Assembly (NCBI GenBank): GCA_003991915.1
Contig: RQTK01000081.1
Location: forward strand, 656,424 to 720,423
Source of the DNA: Elysia chlorotica
Taxonomy: Eukaryota; Mollusca; Gastropoda; Plakobranchidae
Direction: 5' to 3'
DNA length: 64,000 nt
This document shows positions 11,520 to 24,009 of this stretch, piece by piece (positions within the stretch are counted from its first letter, which is position 1; every line of letters begins with the position of its first letter). The notes below the pieces were generated by a model. The model saw only the letters and a list, made by a program, of their open reading frames with translations, was not told the DNA's origin and searched no databases. The position numbers were made by a program, and so were the translations under genes.

Positions 11520-11602
11520 TGACGGAACCCTTCTGTCAGAGCAGGGTTTGAACCTGCGACGTTTCGTACAGATGTTGCGCGCTCTACCCTTGAACCATAA
11601 CT
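11520..11602 (-). repeat. tRNA-like SINE head, minus strand
   Basis: On the minus strand this shows TGGTTCAAGGGTAGAGCGC (A box) and GGTTCAAACCC (B box) about 35 bases apart. A convincing acceptor stem is lacking. Confidence 0.5.
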
Positions 11603-11685
11603 TTTATGTTTCTCGTGTTGTATATAGAGCATACCTGTAATGATGTTGCATCGTATCTTACCATCCAACTGTCTCATCCTCCCAG

Positions 11686-12988
11686 CGCGCCCACCGCCGT
11701 GTGCCTAAACCTGACCCGCTACAACGGCAGCGCCCCCCTGCCCACCAACCAGAGCTGCCGACCCCAGACCTTCCTGGACGTCCTTCACCACCAGGTCAAG
11801 GTCACGTTCAACGCGAGCGGCTGGCACGACGTGCACTTCTTCATCTTCAACGACGTGTCCGTGAAGCGCTACACCCTAGCGTACTACGCCTACGACCCGA
11901 GTAAGTTTCTGGACTGAAGTGAAGATAGGATTGGCATGATAAAGGGTACAGTCTTAGGATTACCATAGGATTGCGCAGGACAGATGTCAATGGAGGGCCA
12001 TTGCAGCCAACCTTCGCAAGGAGACGGCACCCGGATGATGATGACAGCTAATGTTAATTTTTCTGGAAGGCCAAAGTTATATAAAACACCAAATAAGATT
12101 TGAACCTTGAACCTCCTTTCTCTCTGCTCATAGGCTAGTCCTCTGCAGACTAATGGTATAATTTCAATCATATCAAAGTCTTGTTATGCGACTTTGTGAT
12201 CTTTAAAACTTAAATTTCATGCATTGAATAATTCTAATTCTATTTTGTATCGAAAGATGTTATCGAGGGTTCGAATATATTAGCTGTGACAGTTTTCATG
12301 TTCTGTCCATTTTCATGTTTAATCATCATCAGCTTTTGCCATATGACGTCCATATTTAAATTGCAAGTAAATTGATTGACCGTGATAGCGATAGTGGTTG
12401 TACAAGGAGCAGCAGAAGAGAATGTCAAACGTAGTTGTAGTGCCAGCAGAAATATCAACAGCACCATCAGAAAAAGAAGTTTAGATGGATTTTGAGGAGT
12501 TACTTGTTACTTGTTACTTGTATCCGTCGTCGTGTTCGTCGATAGGATCTCCAGCAGTAACAGAAAAAAAATGAATTGAATAATGATTCCCCAGACCACA
12601 AAAAAAACCCCTTAACTGACTCCAGGTTTGCGTCTATCTCTGTCCACCTCCAGGCTCGGCTAACATCCCTGCCCTCGTTCTGCCCGCCGTGTTTGCCACG
12701 TTGGGTCTGCTCGTGATCGTCGGGGGAGCCGCGTACATCATGCGTCTGCGCAAGAAGCCGCTGGTGGAGGTGGCCGACTTCGACTTCCACCCCACGCTGA
12801 ACGAGTCGAGCTCCGCCACCCCCGGCATGCGCCTCTCTCTGGTCGCCAACACCATCAAGTTCATGCTCAGTCGGCGGAAGTTGGCGAGCCCGCGGCCGTC
12901 CAAGCCGTCGCTCAATTCCAGCGATCTGCAGCACAGTGGCGGCTCCACAAACATGGAGGAGGGTGCTCACCTCTACGAGGCCCTGTGA
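11686..12988 (+). CDS. Single-pass membrane protein, C-terminal two exons (partial)
   Basis: Two coding exons: 11686-11900 (acceptor CTCCCAG, donor GTAAGT) and 12654-12988 (acceptor CACCTCCAG, stop TGA at 12986-12988). The phases match: one leftover A joins GC to make AGC. The first exon encodes a luminal or extracellular segment with NLT, NGS, NQS and NAS glycosylation sequons and two cysteines. It ends in a beta-strand-rich stretch (HDVHFFIFNDVS) that loosely recalls PKD-type domains. The second begins with a ~23-residue hydrophobic helix (LVLPAVFATLGLLVIVGG), then basic RLRKK, an acidic/aromatic VEVADFDF motif and a serine-rich tail ending YEAL. The topology suggests a type I membrane protein. 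The codons are much more GC-rich than the flanks. The N-terminal exons were not found. I do not recognise the family with confidence. Confidence 0.75.
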
Positions 12989-15900
12989 GGGAATGCGTGT
13001 GTACCTCGAGATTGTTTGCTCTAACCATTCCATGACTGTTTATACCTGTGTTGCTTTGAGTTTAATTGAGGCCTTAAAACATGGAATCGATGGTTGTTCA
13101 CAGAGTTGGAGATGTGACCTTTGTTAGAATCGCCTAAAACTGTCAGCGCTCGTCTTTACGTGGCTTTGTGAAGGGACAGCATCAGACAATGACTCTGTAT
13201 TGTTTCTTCTCAATCATTCCTTGATTGTTTTGACTGTGTTGCTTTAAACTTGAAGCCCAAGGCCACATAACACTAAGTGGATGTTTGATAGGATAGACAT
13301 CAGAAATGTAACACCAAACACAGTAATGTTGTGAGCACCAGCCAACATGAAGATTTTGTGAACAGCTGTGTTGTGACAAGGTCTACCCCCGTCCCACTCC
13401 CCCCAAACCTCTGTTTTCTCATCAGCACCCATTGGACAAGGATGAAGTTACAACAGAGTATAGTGTACATGACTATGCTTTTGTAGGAAGAAACATGTTT
13501 CACAATCATTTTGCTGTTTCGTGTTTGGACATTAAAAGACTTTTTTATGTAGCTAATTGAAAGTAAAACAAATAGGACTTTAAAATCACATTAAGTTTGA
13601 CTTATTTAAAATCGTTTTTAGGTAATTTTTGTTAAAACCAGTTAACAGCTTTTATGAAAGTCTGTTATAAAAAGAAAAGAAAAAAAAAACATGAGTATGG
13701 CATAGGTATCTAGCTTTGTAAAACACTTGGAACAAGATTGCAGGTTATGATGAAGGGTTATAATATTCTAACAAGTTTTCTTTGCTCAAATCTTTTCTGT
13801 TTTAACTAATATTAATGTGGCATCTCTGATGCTTAAATTGCGTGGAATCTTGACTGTAAATAGAACTACTAAAATTAGGAATACACCATATGCAGGTCCT
13901 ATATTGAGAGATCCCTCTGTTGTTTGGCACGTGCAGAAAAGCTGAGAAAAGATGAAGACTAAATCAAAATGTTAGAATGGGTACCATTCTCTGATTACAA
14001 GAAATACGACTGTACTAAATACTCACTTTCATTAACATGTATTATTTATGATTCAAGTACATGTATCTTGAAATGTTTCTGTAGCTATTGGTTGGTTGTG
14101 CTTATTAAAAAATTATTCCATTTTTAGTACAGATGGAACTGAGAGAATATACCCCAGAATTAGACTTATGGCGAATTTGAAATTAAGTTTATTTATCTCG
14201 CTGTCCTTCACATTATGGCTGTTGAGTATGTGCTAACAAAAGGGGTAAACTTTGCTTAGTGTAAAAGGGGTAAACTTTGCTTAGTGTAAAAGGGGTAAAC
14301 TTTGATAAGTGTGAAAGGGGTAAACTTTGATAAGTGTGAAAGGGGTAAACTTTGATAAGTGTGAAAGGGGTAAACTTTGATAAGTGTGAAAGGGGTAAAC
14401 TTTGATTAGTGTGAAAGGGGTAAACTTTGATTAGTGTCAAGTCACTGAGGTTTCCTGTAGAATCTTCCATAGACTTCAGGACACCAGCCAAGGTTTGGAT
14501 TCACGTCTGATCTCCGACTCATCAGCCCAGCCGTCTGGTGCTCTTTAATTTAACGTGTACTTTAAGCTGAATATCTCCTAGGCTCGTTTCGGGGGCTGTA
14601 GACAAAACACCATGTACTTGGGCCATGAAAGTTATTCAGTGTTATGAACTCGTTCTTTGCATGAACTACTCGTACTGTAAATAAAACTTTAACTGAGATT
14701 GGCAGATCCCGGCACCCTGTAAAATTCTATCGCTTTTTGAAGGCTGTTATTTCTGCTGCTGTTTTCAAATGAATCATAAAGCTTTACAATGTGAATGGCT
14801 CAAGTACTTTAATTGAATGTTTCAAGAATTCATAGATGTGGCAGCTTATTTAATAATCTCATCATTCTAAAAAAATTCTTTTTCAAAATTTGTTCCCGTC
14901 GTTACTAGTTTAAATCTAGACAGTTACGTATTTATTGACATCTTAGATGGGATTGGATTTGTTTACCCCTGTAAATCCTGGAGTTATAAACTTACTGGCT
15001 TGCTAGATTTTGTTCCTTATCTTTTCTTCATATCTAGTTAACATTGTTTTACAGATATTTCTGTAAGTGTAATTTGTTCTTTTCTTTTCTTCCATTTTTG
15101 TTTTAAGCTTATAGAAAATTGAATGTGATTTTTCCCCCATGCGTCTTGACTTGATTGTTCTCATCTTAATCATGCTCTTGTCTTTCAAAGCACCATGTTG
15201 GGCACCTCAGGTTGACAGATTGTTTCGAAACCGACCATGTATTGTTTTAAAACCAACCATATATTGTTTTAAAACCAACCATGTATTGGGAAAACAAATT
15301 TTTAAAAATTACTCAGTGCTGGTGAAATTTGTCTCCACTCCTCGAAAGTCAAATTTACAAAAAGATGCTGGAACTCATTTTCACCAGTCAAAAAGGCTAA
15401 AATGAATGCAGTGATCTCACATAGAGTCTAACATCAGTTCATAAAGACATTGTATGAAGAAAAATCAAAACTTAATGGGTAATTTATTGGACCATTTTAA
15501 ATAAAGTTGTCTTGGTACATGTGGGGTCTATAGTGCTCAAGTTGAACTTTAATAGCTCTAGAATTGCTTGAGCATGGGCCCCAACTAAACTCATTTTGTA
15601 AGGTTGCCACACACGGATGTTTTTATAAAGTTTGGATCAAAAACAAAATAAGTTATGCCCTGAATTGATGAACATTGTGAGCTGTTCTCTGCCTTGAGGT
15701 CTAGCCAGACTGAATTTCCCAGTGTCTAAATCGTGTACTGCAAATTATGATGTGTTATACCTGTTGGTGTAAAAATATACTTATAGCATAAAGAGTGAAA
15801 TCAATGGCAGAGAAAAACAGAATATGATTCCTTTTTTTTTTTTTGTCACTCTATTTACTTAGTTTTCTTGCTTTACTCACAAATTTAAGGTGTAGCTTTA

Positions 15901-18480
15901 TGGAATTTTTTTTTTTTAATTAGATATATTTACAAAGAAATTTTTGGCTGACATTTTAAATCAATGCACAATTTACAAGCTGTTTCTTTTTCTCATTTAT
16001 TTGAAGAAACTTTGAATGTCTTTTGAATCTATTTGAATTTTTGTATACATCAATTATGGTGTTTGTTGTGAAACTTTTTTGATACCAGTTGTTCTAACTG
16101 AATTGAAAATGGTTGTGCTTGTTGTATGCCTCTCTCCGTTCTGCCTCTGCACAAAATTTTAAAGTGAAAGATTGGCCTGGAAGATTAAGAAATTCTCGTC
16201 ACCTGACACGCCTGTCTTTTCATGTGCTTTTCCTAATTTATTAATATTATTATCATACATATTCATTTTGACATTGATACACTGTCTAATATTTGATTAG
16301 GACAGAAAATGAGAAAATATGATTAATTGTCACTTTTCCCCAAACCTTTATGTTAAAACCTCTTCAAAAAAAGTATCCTGTATAGAGGGTATCAAAATGA
16401 AGTGGAGAAATTGATATACAATGTTTTCTAGAAAATTTTGAAAACTCTATTATTATGTTTTGTTGTTGTTGTTCAAATATTTTCAGATGCCTAATTGGTA
16501 ACCCAATCTGAAGTAGACAAGTGAAACGTAGGTTTAAAATCAAAATTACTTGAAGAGGCTTTTTTAATGCTAAACATAGTAAGACTGTCAAATACTCATT
16601 CAGAAATTGATTTGTGACTGTTGTTAGATGGCTCCATTGTAACACGTGGAAGGAGAGAAAAGTTCCGGCGGAACATTTGTTACATACTCAATGATTTTAT
16701 TTTCAGTGTTAGGTACAATGTACCAATCTTGACTTGTGTTTTTTTAATTTTGTTCCTTAAACTTGAATCAAATTGCAATGCATCAAATGATTTCGGCATC
16801 TTGCCACCTTCATGTAGTCAATGCATGAAGATCATGTACATGTGTATCTATAGAAACAGTTAGCCACGTTGGCAGTATATCACTAGTAATACTAGCCGAG
16901 ATTCAGGGCTCTCCCTACTTAATCATAAAGAATGTTATAATAAACCAATGCAAAATAGTAACATAGCTACATCCTTGTTTTCATGTTTGGAATTTTTTTT
17001 AATCTGTAGCTATCAACGTCTAGCGGCACTGTAGTTGTATTACTTGTGGACCCAGGACTGCTTGTATGGCTTCAGGATAATTTATTTCTAAATGCGGTTT
17101 CACTACTCACCTGTACACAAACATCGATACTGATATTCTAGTTATGTTCAACATACAAGTCTGTAGCATTGTATTCACGGAATATATAATTGTTCATTTG
17201 AAATGGTTGTTTTCAAATCTGCGTTATCCATCCATGACTGATATTATTCACCTAAGGCAAAGCCTTTGAACTACATGTATTTAGCCTGAGAAAAGTTTGT
17301 AATAATTATAATATTTAATTGCCAGTTCACTCAACTGTAAATAATGTTTTAAAAAAATCAACTTTGAAAATTTCCCGTTTGATTGTTATTATGTTTTAAC
17401 ATTAACAGGGTGCAAGTCTTACGCCTGTTTTTGTCGTTTCCTTCATAAAATACTAGCTTGGTTTCAAGATGAATGAAATTTTGTCATACCTAGCTGTCAA
17501 AAGTAAAAGAAAATGGCTTTAGTTTGAGCAAGCTGGACATTTATAGTTAGCCACGCCTCCAATTAAACCGGCCTTTGGAATTTTATTAGATTTTATGGCA
17601 GATGTGGTGTTCAGCCTATGCCATTTTATTAGATAGCATTGCATATAGTTTGTTCTTATTGCATATAGTTTGTTCATGCCGCATGCATTTATCAGAAATT
17701 ATTGCGCATGTGCACTTTACTCGTTTTAAAGCTTTTCTTTTTCCGTTTCTTTAGCCTTGCCACATGTATAAAAACTGTTGATTTAATAATGTTGTGTCAT
17801 TTTTTTGCCCTGAAATGGACATGGAAAGAAAAGTAAAGATACATAATATAATAACATTTCAATCTTGTTTGTTTTTCTGCGCCAATATTTATGTAGAATT
17901 TTTAAGCAAACCCTTAGTTAGAATACAACTACAGCCCAGAAATGAAGCTATACTTCATTTACATGTATATTTATACACAGATAGATAACCCATTCATTAC
18001 CTGTAAGATAGGAAGAAAATCAGTTAAAAGAGCTTTTTATCGGACTGAACATCTAGCTACAGTGTGGAGGTATGCATTCATTTTTCAACTGAACATGAAA
18101 TTCATGGAATGTAAATAATTTGATGCTTTGGCTCATAGCCCTTCTTCTAAGTTATCTTTCCCCCTCTTGAACTAAGAGGCAAGATAACAGAATGATTTCA
18201 AATCAATAGCCATTTAGAGAGGATAAATTCTATCAAAATGACATCACATTTACAATCATTAAGACCCAACAAATGAATTTGAGCAAACTTTCAGGAAAAC
18301 GTCACCTAACTTAAATAACTCCATCTTCGGAGTGAACTAAAAATCTCAAATGCATCACATGACAAACCTTTTGTGACACTGTCATAAAATAGACCATAAA
18401 TTATAAGATGTAGGGGGACAAATTTCAAACATTGTTAACATCCCATGTGGAAACACAAATTTGTAGCACAAGCAGTTAAT
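12989..18480 (+). other. Probable long 3' UTR and intergenic region
   Basis: No coding exon was recognised on either strand. Candidate AATAAA signals lie at 14680-14685 and 15500-15505, so the 3' UTR of the membrane-protein gene could be 1.7-2.5 kb. The region also holds a 25-bp tandem array (14241-14440). The 3' ends of this gene and the minus-strand ANKRD40 gene converge here. Confidence 0.45.
14238..14440. repeat. 25-bp tandem array, eight copies
   Basis: AGGGGTAAAC recurs every 25 bases from 14241 to 14416. Units have the form AGGGGTAAACTTTG plus a variable GATAAGTGTG-like ending. The first two units share a CTTAG variant, the middle ones GATAAG and the last two GATTAG, so the variants are ordered along the array. 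The periodic minus-strand open frame over it is a product of the repeat. Confidence 0.93.
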
Positions 18481-18485
18481 AATTC

Positions 18486-20579
18486 TTTATTTCCAATACT
18501 TTTTTTTTTCTCCACAATATTACAAATTGGTGGCATTTTATTTACCTTTGATTAAAAAAAACAACAACTGTGAACCGACTGTATCACAACCTCGATTGCA
18601 TTTTGTAAACAAATGAAAAATCAATCCAATTAGTTACAAAGGCCAAGTTTAAAAAATCCCTCAGAAAATAGTGTGGTTTTTAAAAACAAAATACATTATA
18701 CTTACATGTTCCTTCATTTCAATATGACTTGACAACAAATTAGATTGTAACACCATAGCAATATTTAAGCGCACAGCATGAATCTAACTTTTCCAAATGG
18801 TTCTAAGTCATACACGTACAAAGGACAAATGACAAAAGCTAATGACATGTACTTGTCACAGCATTTGATTTTTTTAGCACAGATAAAGATAATGCTTGAA
18901 GCGTTAAGGTTTGCTAGTATAGTAACTTGCCACAGTAAATCCTAGACTTAAGTTGATTGTTTGATGTAAAAAGAAAGACAGCCAAATCAAGAGGAGAAAG
19001 AGAAAAATGGAATAAAGAGTTACAAAAACAAACAAAAATTCCAAATAAAAATGTTATCGAAAGGGACAAGACATGCCCATCAGTATTTCCACTGATGGGG
19101 AGAAGATAATTTTCATGTTAAGAGCAAATATTCATGCTATCAAAATTGCAGCTCATCAAATGTAATGTGATATATGCTCAGTCATTTTCCAAAAACACAT
19201 TTCATATCATGATCAACTGATGCACACCTGGATTTAACAAACAAAAAGAAAAAGAAGAAGAAGAAGAAGAAGAAGAAGAAGAAGAAGAAGAAGAAGAAGA
19301 AGAAGAAGAAGAAGAAGACGAAGAAGAAGAAGAAGAAGGGAAGAAGAAGAGGAAGAAGGGAAGAAGAAGAAGACAAAACAGCATTTACTGTTGTCTGCAA
19401 CTTTCTCTATCTTTTTTTTTTTTTTTGTAAATGCAATCAGCTTGGTTTAAAGTTTTTCATATATAACAGAAAGTAAAAAGTGTTTGAAAACACAGGTCCT
19501 AATGTTCCATTGTATACAAAAGATACATAAATAAATAAATCAAATTTAAGTTGACCACCACCCAATATGGTGTTATAGAAATAAATTAGATAAAACAGCT
19601 TCACAGCTTCGCCGACTTACACTGATATGTCCGCCTTTACTCTAACAAACACCCACACCTAGACCAGCTGTAAAATGGGTGAAGGAAATAACTATGAGTA
19701 TTTTGAATGGCTTACCAAGCACAACCTCTAGAGAAATTTATCCACGCAGTCTGTCTAGACATGAATTTGCAGACTCCATTTTTATCAATGACTAGAATGA
19801 AAGTACGGAATTCATTGAGGGAAGTTGATTTCTTAGCTTCTTCTCAATAGCATACATGTCTATGAATGGTGACTCCAATGATAAAAGGCAGTGGTTGTAA
19901 AAGAAAGTCAAAGGAAATTTCTGAACAGAAATGGGTGTAGCAGAAAGGACAGTCACACAAATATACTAAAACCAGGCTTTAAAATGATGTCATAATGTTT
20001 TCATTACAAGATATCGGGTAATGTTCACTCATGCAGATTGCAAACTTTCTCACACAATCTCTTCTTGTAGCCCTGCCATTAAAAAAAACCAGCAATAGAC
20101 ATACTCTCAAATATATGTCTGTATGAAATTCACCAGCAGTTTTACACAGAATACTGACAAAGTATGTAGTTCATTCCCCCCAAAATGGCACTTTAAAATT
20201 TTTCAATAAGATACAATCCAAAGGTCACATTAAAGATAACTATGATTTATATCATGTAATAGTTACACAATTTTTGTGTTGCTTAGAGTTAAAAACAAAG
20301 CATTTGAAATCAATCCTAAATATCCTCACTGGGGTAGCAAGGTGACAAATCGAGAGATACGCCATTTTGAAATGAGCACAACAACGCATTGCTCAGATTA
20401 GTGAGGTTAAACATGCAAATGTAGAGATTCTTTTCTAACTAACTTAAAGGAAAACAGTGGTGTAGAATTTTGAATACTAACACAGCAATAACTTTTTGTT
20501 TTGTTTTATTTATTTTTAAAACTACAAAATAACGAGATATGCCATTCTGTCTCAGTGACAATGTAAGATACAAAACTGA
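18486..20579 (-). other. Possible ANKRD40 3' UTR, with (GAA)n microsatellite
   Basis: No coding exon was recognised. Minus-strand polyadenylation signals (TTTATT on the plus strand) occur at 20505-20510, about 70 bases after the ANKRD40 stop, and at 18486-18491. Which one is used cannot be told. The region contains a GAA microsatellite at 19250-19375. Confidence 0.4.
19250..19375. repeat. (GAA)n microsatellite
   Basis: About 40 AAG/GAA units with GGG and ACG interruptions near the right end. Minus-strand open frames encode only phenylalanine or serine runs and are rejected as genes. Confidence 0.96.
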
Positions 20580-22958
20580 CTAGTAGAGGATGGTCTCGTG
20601 GTTCCGGGCTGGCTCTAGGCTGTACGTCCGCGACGCTGCACTCATTGCTTTGTTGGTGAGCACAAGCTCCAGCTCTTGGAAGTCCCGCAGTCTCCAGACG
20701 TCTTTATCTTTCCTGACAATTGTGTCTGGCAGTTTGCGGATCTTGGAGACGAGGTTTTTGTCCACACCAAGCTCGGCACACATCAGATTCATCAGGCTGG
20801 AAAACGTCCTGCTAGATTCCTCCAGCTCCACCTCAATAAAGTCTTTCTCAGCACTGTTGGCCAGTCTTACCTTCAACACAAGCTCTGAGGGACACATAAA
20901 TAAAGCATTAGATGTCACCTACCTTAACTCCATGGAAAGGATTATGCGGGTAAAAAATGTCTGTCTGAGTCGACATTTGTAACAACAAACAACCCAACAA
21001 AAAAGAACCACTTCCCAATTTAATTTCATGAGGGGTGCTTGATTTTTGCAAATACATGTAAATAATCTTTTAAAAAACTGCTTTTGTGAGGTTTTAATGA
21101 ATGGTAAGAGATGTACTGTCTATCCTCTTTTCCAATGTATAATATTACATGTTATTCAATTATCAGTACAACTAAAAACGGTTCATCCCCTCAAAACTTA
21201 GACATGTCCTTTATTCCCCTTTGTAAGACGACGTAAGCCGCTATATCAGTTTCCTCTCACAAGGAAGCAGACCCTTCTAAAGATTTCTCAGCGTATCTAA
21301 TTTTTTAAAGCGTCAACAATCTAAGCACTCTTTACTAGGCTTAGAAGTCTCCCTGCTGAGGGAAAAATCAATGGAAGCTTACATCTCATACAGATCTGGA
21401 CAGTTCTAAATTTTGGAGTGACTTTTCTATGCTATCAAAAGCTACATTGTGCTGGTCTTTGAGGCCCTCCTAAATCTTAACCTCTTTTACTGTAATGGAA
21501 GTCCTGAGACAACGAACCATATAATCATTTACTGCGCTATTAGAAAACTTGATGGAGGATATGATAGAGTTTAGGCTGCCGATGGCAGGCTAACATCTTG
21601 GATATTTAGGCGTAATGTAGAGGCGTAGCCATATGATATTATTACTACTCATACCATGATAGAGTTAAGGCTGCCAATGACAGGCTAACATCTTGGATAT
21701 TTAGGCGTAATGTAGAGGCGTGGCCATATGATATTATTACTACTCATACCATGTGGGTTGGTCTGAGGCCCTGCTGCTGGATGAGATCTGTAACCATCGC
21801 CGCCTCCAGATCTAGCAGGTGTGCTTGAGTTTTGGACGGCAGGGCTGGAAGGAAAAGATCGCTGATCTTCCGTTGAGTAAGGAAATGGCGGGTTAGCCAG
21901 ATAGTTGGGTTTTATTGGCAAGGCATTGTTCACTTGAGTTTCAGGTGAACCTGGGAATAGGAGTACAAGCAGAATATTGTTTGCAGAATAGTAAAAAGGT
22001 TTACATTACAAGTAAAACCCTCAACTGATGTGGCACCTTTTGCTCCTTTTAGAGAAAAGAAAGAGAAAAAGTGTCTTCGCATATTGATAAGACACTCAAA
22101 GATATATTATTATAAAAACTTCTAGAGGGTAGATATGTCAATGCTATGTGTGATATATGATTCACCATTTAAATAATTCAAAATTATCAAGACATGCTAA
22201 AACTTCACCTACTGCTGCATAGGTTATAGGAAATTTTGTGAACCATCCTGTGAATATTTACCTCCAAGGAGTTTGTGGATGTCCTCATGGGATGAAAGCT
22301 GGGCAGGTACATGCCCGTCGTTGTTTTCAATGCTTTTGTCAGCGCCTTCTTGTAATAGCTGGCGCACAACACTTGTATGGTTCCGCTTACAGGCCCAATG
22401 CAAAGGTGTCCTTTAAAAGAAAGTAAGAACAAAGTGAACTTACAATTATCATTACCATAGACCTGTTTATACAGACAATACATGCAAATAAAATATTTAA
22501 TTGAAGCAACAAAATCCATTAAATTTGTAGAAGACTTCTAGAAGTTATTGCAACTCAGTATTTGCATTTAGTCAAAATATAAAATATAAAACAAAACATT
22601 TGATAATTTTGCTATTTAGTCAAATAATTTTTTTTATTAATATTTCTGAATTTTAGAGATCACTACATATTAGCAGTAATTTCAGGGAATGAAGCTTTTC
22701 AATTTTTCATTTGTGACTTTTTTAAAATAGGCTACAGTTAAAATAATTAAACAAATAAAGTCAGTCTCTGGAATGGTACACAAAAGCTAGCGTAGATTTC
22801 TTCAGAGAAGGTGATAGTTTTTCTCAAGTGAACCATCCATACCATCCGTTAATCGCATTCTTGCTGTTTACTGCCGCTCCTTGCGTGAGGAGTCGAGACA
22901 TCAGGTTGAGATCACCGACGCATGCGGCCTCCCGTAAACGTTCATTGACATCTTCCAT
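20580..22958 (-). CDS. ANKRD40: Ankyrin repeat domain-containing protein 40
   Basis: Four coding exons on the minus strand: 22958-22843, 22410-22262, 21950-21750 and 20884-20580 (stop TAG). They total 771 nt, 256 residues, and every junction is in phase. Residues ~6-85 form two ankyrin repeats (ERLREAACVGD, TPLHWACKRNH, QLLQEGADK), matching the human ANKRD40 layout. The linker contains PNYLANPPFP, a conserved ANKRD40 signature. Residues ~156-256 are the conserved C-terminal domain (ELVLKVRLAN, DFIEVELEE, KIRKLPDT, RKDKDVWRL, LELVL), which looks like a ubiquitin-like beta-grasp fold (my inference). Human ANKRD40 is about 368 residues, so the linker is shorter here. The ATG at 22958 was chosen, but an in-frame IILE precedes it behind a TTCTTCAG acceptor and resembles the human LLE start, so a short upstream coding exon is possible. 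Cellular role is poorly known. Confidence 0.93.
21561..21753. repeat. 95-bp tandem duplication covering the ANKRD40 exon 3 donor
   Basis: Copies at 21561-21655 and 21656-21750 differ at only a few positions. Each ends in TACTCATACC followed by ATG. On the minus strand this is the last coding bases CATG of exon 3 and the donor GTATGAGTA. Hence a second, intronic copy of the 5' splice site sits 95 bp downstream of the real one. Confidence 0.93.
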
Positions 22959-23119
22959 TTCAAGGATGATCTGAAGAAAATGAGTCTATGATTATGACTA
23001 CGCAACACTTAGGTTTATTAATAGCATAAATATCAAAGCTTCTCATGATCGTAGACTCTTGGATGAAAAGGCTGCCTCAAGGTATACATTCCCCAACCCA
23101 ACTCTGGGACCCCATGGTT

Positions 23120-23390
23120 TGGTGGAGGTTTTTTGGTGCTAGCGTCCAACAACAGCACTATATATATCTAACATTGTGGACAGGTTCTAAGACCGACATC
23201 TGACAATTTTACTTGCTGCCACACAGAGACAGTATAGGGATGCCATGACTCCTTTGTCTCAGCCGATCAGATTAAACTGACACCAACCCAACCTGTAGGC
23301 TACAAAATTGCCAGAGCTCGAACCACGGACCTCTTGCGTCAGAAGCTAATGTTCTACCCCAGGGCTCCGACGCCCCCATGACCCCACGGA
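23120..23390 (-). repeat. Full-length SINE, minus orientation
   Basis: Minus strand: tRNA-like head with GGGGTAGAACATTAGC and B box GGTTCGAGCTC (about 23380-23310), then the shared body GGTTGGGTTGGTGTCAG, CTGAGACAAAGGAGTC and CCTGTCCACAATGTTAG, to about 23120. It lies just upstream of ANKRD40 coding exon 1, in the same orientation. Confidence 0.75.
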
Positions 23391-23809
23391 AGCACTGTCA
23401 GACTATCGGATTTATGAGGCAACAAAACATTTCTTTCTTCACTTAAAAAAAGTCATATTGTTTAAAGGTACAAAATAAAGCAATTTCTTGTCTTAAAGTT
23501 AAAAATATGATTTTAAAATGCATTGGTATTTGTTTAAACCTAAATATTAGGGAGTCTGATTTTCAATTTAGGTTTAAACATAGTCAAGATAAAAAGAAAA
23601 AAAAAAAGAGATAAGCCTTGAAATTAGCGATGAAAAAACTGACTCATGACTGACAGGAGCACTGCATTGAATAAAGGTGGAAACACAGTGGAGGTTGCAC
23701 CTTCCCTACAAATTGGCGACATAAAACTGTGCGGAAAAAAGGGCGAGCAGGTAGAAACAGAGTGATGGTCGCACCTTCCCTCCAAACGTATATCAACTGA
23801 GCGACAAAA

Positions 23810-23817
23810 TCACGTGA
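23810..23817. promoter_or_regulatory. Palindromic E-box TCACGTGA
   Basis: A perfect TCACGTGA (followed by C) matches the consensus for USF/MiT-family bHLH factors. It lies inside the inverted-repeat element, about 850 bp upstream of the ANKRD40 start codon. Its function is conjecture. Confidence 0.3.
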
Positions 23818-24009
23818 CGAGAAAAATTCCCAGTGTGTGTTATTATTGCCTAGAACTAAGTAGAAGCATCGTCTCATTTTATTTGTTTCGGTTATACTTA
23901 TAGGAGATGGATGTGAATGAAGAAATACTTCAATGGATGATACTAAAATGGCTGCACTCAAAAAGAAAAAATAGATGACGCTACTGGGTCCGAACCTGAA
24001 CCCAACACT

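Noticed and set aside
12500-13033. Minus-strand frames opposite the membrane-protein exon
   Set aside because: They are antisense shadows of a GC-rich exon that has proper splice sites and a transmembrane segment on the plus strand.
14213-14491. Minus-strand frame with a repeating SLPLSHLSKFTPF peptide
   Set aside because: It follows the 25-bp tandem array. No start context or similarity supports it.
23644-23961. A 105-codon minus-strand frame as ANKRD40 exon 1
   Set aside because: It overlaps the inverted-repeat element and has no similarity to the ANKRD40 N-terminus. I left the start at 22958 and noted the possible upstream exon instead.
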